DNA of 64,000 nucleotides from Chaetorhynchus papuensis (Eukaryota > Chordata > Aves > Passeriformes > Rhipiduridae). The notes beneath the pieces are model-generated. The model had not been told where the DNA came from. It did no database searches and saw only the letters and a list, made by a program, of their open reading frames with translations. Positions 61,110 through 64,000 of this stretch are shown here, one piece after another. The number at the start of each line of letters is the position of its first letter. Within the stretch, counting starts at the first letter, position 1. The position numbers and the translations under genes are program-made. Location of the stretch: assembly GCA_013396525.1 (NCBI GenBank), contig VWYX01000009.1:1473052-1537051 (forward strand), read 5' to 3'.

Positions 61110-63190
61110 CTAATGGAACCACAGAACAATGTTGGAAGGGACCTTTGGTGACCGTCTAGACTGTATTTCTGCTCAGATGGAAGCCAACTTTTAAGTCAGA
61201 TAACATTGCTCAGTCTTGTCTAGTCAAGCTTTGGTCATCTCCAGTCTCCATAGGCTCTCTAAGCAATCTCCTCCAGCAATTAACCTTTCTCACTGTGAAA
61301 TCTTTCCTAATATTCCTACTCAGATCATCTCCTGCTGCAACATCAGCCCGTTGATCCTTACTCTTCCCCTCTGCACCTCCAGTAGCCTGAATTCTCTACA
61401 ACCACCCACTAAAAAGCTGCAAAGAGAAAGCCCTCTCCAAGACATTCCTTCTTCAAGACAAACCAACACAATTTCTCAGGATATTCTCCCTCTGAATATC
61501 ATGTGCTTCAGCACCCTCTAAGTAGCTCTCCAGTAGACTCCTTCTTGTATGTCTGTATCTTTCTTGTACTATTGAGCCCAAGCTGCACAAAGCACTCCAG
61601 GCACCATCTCATAAGTGCTGAATTGAGGGGATTCACGAATTCCCTCAATTACAGCATTCCTAACGCTGCACAGGGTGGGCTTAGCTTTCACGGCTGCAAA
61701 GGGCATCCTGCTGACTTTTCTTCAACTTTTTTCCACCGGACTTCTGAGATACTGCTATGCAGAAAAGCTTTGCAGCCTGTCAGTCCTCAGCGTATCTGTT
61801 GCATGAGACCTGTCCCTTCCAAGTACAGGGCTCAGCACCTTTGTTGAACTTCAGAAGGTCCCCATCAGTCTGCTTTTTCAACCACTTGTGCCTCTGAATA
61901 CCAATTCCAACCTCCAGCCTATCAGTCATTTCCGTCCCCAATTTTATGTCACCTCTGAATATCCTGAGGGTGTACTCCATCCCATTTTCTAGGTGATTGA
62001 TGAAGACAGTAAATGCTAGCAATTCAAAACCCTGAGGAATGTCATGCCTAACCAGCCACTATTTGATCCCCTACTCTTTCAACCCATGAGTCCAGCCAGT
62101 TTTCCACCCACCTGGAATTCTACCAATCCAGTCATGTTTCTCCCCTTCAGATAAAAGGACACTGTGTCACTTATTTTGCCCTCTCCACATCCACACTGTT
62201 AATCACATCATTGTACAAGGCAATCATGTTGGTCAGGCACTATCTGAACAGATAATTATGTTGTTTGCTTTACCTGATCACATTATCCTGAAGGGTCTAG
62301 AAATGATTTCCAGGAAGACTGGCTCGATGATCTCCTTGGAGACTTCAATCAGGCTTGAAGTTCCCCAAATCCGTCTTTTCTTTCTTCAGGCTAGCTGTGA
62401 TGTGTGCCTTCTTCTAGTCACAATGTGGTTTGGGTCACCCAGGCATCATAACTGTTTGAGTGTCACAGAGAAAAGTTTCACAGTGACATTGACCAGTATC
62501 CTTAGCAGCACTGGATGCACCTTGCTCAGTCCCATGACCTTCTCCATAAGTCGACGCTGTTTAAGAAGTCTTTAACTCAATCTTTCTTTACCGTGGCCAA
62601 ACCCAGCCTCTATGTACACAGGCTTAAGAGACCTGACAGCAGACCTTACCAGTAAAAAAAGAACAAAAAATGCTACTCAACCTTTCCTATTTTCTGTGTC
62701 ACTAGGTCTACTACCTCATCTTTTCAGCACATCTACATCTTCCTTAGACTGCTCTTGCCACTTAAGCAGCTGAAACAGCCCTTGCTGCCCTTCTCATCTG
62801 CCACAAATTTCAGTTCCAGCTAAGTTTGGCTCTTTTACACCACTTGAGAAATGCTTCTTTCTTCCATGCAGCCCATCCCCCCTTCCAGTGGTGCATGAGT
62901 GCTTTTTGCACTTGAGTTCAGTCAGAGCTGCCCATTCAACCATGCGGACCCCCTGACACATCCCCTCCATCTGTGAACTTCAAAACATGTAGTTACTATG
63001 CCCAAAGGAGGCTATCCTTGACAATCAAAAAACTGTCTTAGACCTCTCCACAGCTACCTCTCATGGGATCTAATCTACAATCTGACTCAAGAAGTCTATT
63101 CTTCTAAAGACAAGGATCATCATTCTGCTACACTCTTTTTCTGCAATAATACACAGGATAAACTCAGGAAACCACTTTCTTAACATACGG
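61110..63190 (-). mobile_element. old long CR1 LINE, endonuclease to 3' end
   Basis: Reverse-oriented CR1 about 2.1 kb long. In the forward text its 3' end is at 61116 ('gttggaagggacctttgg' 61131-61148). Then come 'ctgtgaaatctttccta' (61294-61310) and 'tgagggtgtactccatccc' (61965-61983, the part after the catalytic box). The 'cagttttccaccca' block (62097-62110), 'ctagtcacaatgtgg' and 'ccatgcggaccccctgac' (62941-62958, linker) follow. It closes with the tail of the endonuclease, where 'tctcatgggatctaatc' (63059-63075) corresponds to the usual 'cccatgggactct'. Divergence is high and frames are thoroughly broken. It differs in wording from the copy at 55692 and belongs to another, older subfamily. 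The right border is approximate. Confidence 0.82.
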
Positions 63191-64000
63191 ATGAAGAAGT
63201 AGTACCACTAATCATAAACGATCTAAACTAAAACCTCTTACAAAGGTAAATGTGCTGCTGTAAAGGTCTGAAAGAATTTCATAAACCTTTTTTATTTCTC
63301 TGCAATAGACAGGACACTCCTCTACTTATGCTGATGGTTTCTGTAACACACATGGCCTCTCATTCAAGTCTGAAGATAATGATAGTAAAGATAACAGAGA
63401 TGTGTAGTTCAACCACATCCAAAAACCCCAGACAGAACACCATCCTTGACACACAAGTGCTTAAATGTTCAAGGAACTAATTCGTTTGATCTGGTTATCT
63501 CCAGAAAGGTCTGTTTATCTATATTTTTTCAAAAAGGACAAGTGTGATTACATCATAAGTTACACACGCAGAGTCAGACATCACAGAGCATTGCCTCAGC
63601 AAGATCAGAACACATACCATGCAGTCAGAACTTTTTTTTCTCCTTTTAATTGAAAAGCTGTCTGAAGGAAAATACTAATTATTAAAAAATGCCTACCCCT
63701 GCATCCTACGTTTTGCACTTAAAGATGTCACCATACTCTATCCCAAATGCCGTTACTATGAGATAGAAGGCCCGAGTTTCAAATACAGGAATATAATTCT
63801 ACTCGCTTGTTGTTCCCATCTTCCTCTGCAAAATATTAGCCTGATCCTCATGTTAGTGTTCAACACATCTTCTGGGACCAGAGTGACAGTATTTTCCACA
63901 TTCCTCTAAGCTAAGCTTCACTGAATATAAATAAGCATTCTAACCACGGGATACAGTCACAATGCATCTTGTTTGGCCATGAAGCTGAAATTCCATTCTG
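63191..64000. other. unannotated sequence
   Basis: No repeat or gene is recognised with confidence. Weak similarity to CR1 may persist into the first part, so the old element could extend further. Frames at 63250-63480 and 63465-63653 have no known domain. Confidence 0.4.

Overview
The window looks like an AT-rich intergenic or intronic stretch of a bird genome. Three things point to birds. Eight separate CR1 LINE copies are present, several ending in the short ATTCTATGA-like tail typical of avian CR1. Three kinds of solo LTR occur, two of which match long-terminal-repeat families I know from avian genomes. There is also one short, sharp CpG island. No operons, ribosome binding sites or long intact reading frames occur, so this is not prokaryotic. 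The species cannot be fixed by eye; a neoavian bird is my best guess.

Layout. 1-10.7 kb is AT-rich sequence with one very decayed CR1 copy at 0.48-1.34 kb. 10.7-11.8 kb is a solo avian LTR in forward orientation. 11.8-19.1 kb is unannotatable. 19.1-28.9 kb is CR1-rich: a 3' end at 19.1 kb, a reverse-transcriptase fragment at 23.9 kb, and a long copy (endonuclease to 3' tail) at 26.0-28.9 kb. That long copy is split by a 615-bp antisense solo LTR with a 5-bp target duplication. 28.9-40.8 kb holds only a CTG repeat. Further pieces are a CR1 3' fragment at 40.9 kb, a perfect 24-bp palindrome at 44.05 kb, a second solo LTR at 45.4-46.0 kb, a 66-nt hairpin at 46.24 kb, and a CR1 copy at 49.1-49.9 kb. 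On the reverse strand, a CR1 copy at 55.7-56.9 kb abuts a truncated copy of the 10.7-kb LTR family, and an old long CR1 lies at 61.1-63.2 kb.

The best candidate for something undescribed is at 57.93-59.34 kb on the reverse strand. A 220-bp CpG island is followed by a 42-nt exon-like segment ending in a perfect GTAAGT donor. Next comes a 27-codon terminal-exon-like segment with a good acceptor, a stop codon, and an AATAAA signal 93 nt downstream. The reading frame runs through both segments. It could encode a protein of roughly 40-60 residues that I do not recognise. A second, weaker exon candidate with a signal-peptide-like start lies at 21.87-21.95 kb. All other reading frames look like repeat remains or chance openings.
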